Positions 63,621-64,000 of a DNA stretch of 64,000 nt are shown in pieces (position 1 is the first letter of the stretch; every line of letters starts with the position of its first letter). The stretch is from Sordariomycetes sp. S80-01Y (taxonomy: Eukaryota; Ascomycota; Sordariomycetes), in contig JAXQJY010000020.1 of the NCBI GenBank assembly GCA_037042185.1, positions 310,001-374,000 on the forward strand, given 5' to 3'. Both the position numbers and the translations under genes were made by a program. A model generated the notes under the pieces. It was not told where the DNA came from, made no database searches, and worked only from the letters and a program-made list of their open reading frames with translations.

Positions 63621-64000
63621 CTAGCATCCAGGAGGATCGGGACAGGAAACATAGATCCCTAGGAAAGTATCAGAAAATGAAACAGAGAAAAGTTCACACC
63701 TGCAGGATTCATCGCTCACAAGTTCTTCGCGCGAAGGTGGCTCGTATCCATTACTGTACTCCCACAGCTGGCGACTTTTGCGATTTCGAATCATAACGTA
63801 GACGTCAACATCACAGTCCCGCTGGAGGTCGTGCGCTCTCCTCAGAAATGTTCTGCGTCGCTTCGAGAACCTTGTTGCAACTTGTTTGCGTTGTTTCTGA
63901 CTCTTGCTGGACGACGTTTTGGGACATGGGGCGTGGGCAGCCAAAATGGCAGCCTGCTCCTGCCCAACGAAAGGATCGAAGAGCACATAGCAGTCTTCGC
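63621..64000 (-). CDS. second MADS/SRF-like protein, 5' end outside the window
   Basis: The minus-strand frame is open through base 64000. It reads VATRFSKRRRTFLRRAHDLQ, RDCDVDVYVMIRNRKSRQLW, then EYSNGYEPPSREEL, which follows the MADS pattern (KRR--F-RRAHDL---DVDVYV-IR--------Y-N). A GTGTGA...TTTCCTAG intron (about 63655-63700) probably follows CysArg, so the last residues are uncertain. It relates in type to the 47529 protein but with low identity. Confidence 0.55.
   Translation of the reverse strand, partial: EDCYVLFDPFVGQEQAAILAAHAPCPKTSSSKSQKQRKQVATRFSKRRRTFLRRAHDLQRDCDVDVYVMIRNRKSRQLWEYSNGYEPPSREELVSDESCRCELFSVSFSDTFLGIYVSCPDPPGC

Noticed and set aside
1-64000. Search by eye for a DUF3435 Starship captain, other transposase, or complete LTR element
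   Set aside because: No tyrosine-recombinase-like segment (R...HxxR...Y in a long N-terminal gene), DDE motif series or long terminal repeats were recognised. Absence is limited to what reading by eye can detect.

Overview
Organism and character. The window is nuclear DNA of a filamentous ascomycete (Pezizomycotina). Almost every gene is interrupted by 40-60 nt GT-AG introns with CTAAC/CTGAC-like branch sites. TATA boxes sit 50-110 bp before several starts. The recognisable families are fungal: Zn2Cys6 and C2H2 regulators, DUF7924, DUF3723, DUF7492, ferric reductase and a RING-patatin protein. Gene density is low, orphan genes dominate, and there are segmental duplications, tandem and inverted repeats, and genes broken by single stops. 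This is accessory-type sequence. I saw no housekeeping operon-like block, rRNA, tRNA or CRISPR. Layout. 1-4.1 kb: a DUF7924 gene running off the left edge and a 612-aa fungal orphan. 4.8-12.3 kb: a minus-strand block with an SMP-30-like remnant, a LINE-derived RNase H gene with a frameshift, a DUF3716-like protein, a coiled-coil protein and a four-exon Ulp1-type cysteine protease. The catalytic exon of the protease is copied 3.8 kb away. 12-23 kb: a 'WGPF' family gene, a C2H2 regulator, several multi-exon orphans, a Cys-codon minisatellite, a 57-bp palindrome and a five-exon membrane protein. 23-35 kb: a lineage-specific expansion with two Zn2Cys6 paralogues (one keeping a Rua1-like C-terminal zinc domain) and two paralogues with a terminal CPHC...H finger. 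Small orphans lie between them. 35-43 kb: further orphans, then a JMJD2-like JmjC gene interrupted by exactly two in-frame stops. Its C-terminal module is shared with the Ulp1 protease. 42.6-42.9 kb holds a large inverted repeat. 45.2-56.6 kb: a ferric reductase, a MADS-like protein, a BRCT protein with a Pro-Gln-Thr repeat, a secreted DUF7492 protein, a DUF3723 protein and a RING-patatin protein. Ferric reductase, DUF3723 and patatin-like proteins are the accessory families known to travel in Starship giant transposons, so this is the best candidate for cargo of a mobile element. No DUF3435 captain recombinase is visible in the window. 57-64 kb: small coiled-coil proteins, a transthyretin-fold-like protein, a Thr-rich GPI-type surface protein and a second MADS-like protein running off the right edge. 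All exon models were built by eye from splice signals and reading-frame continuity. Family names come from recognised motifs, not from searches.
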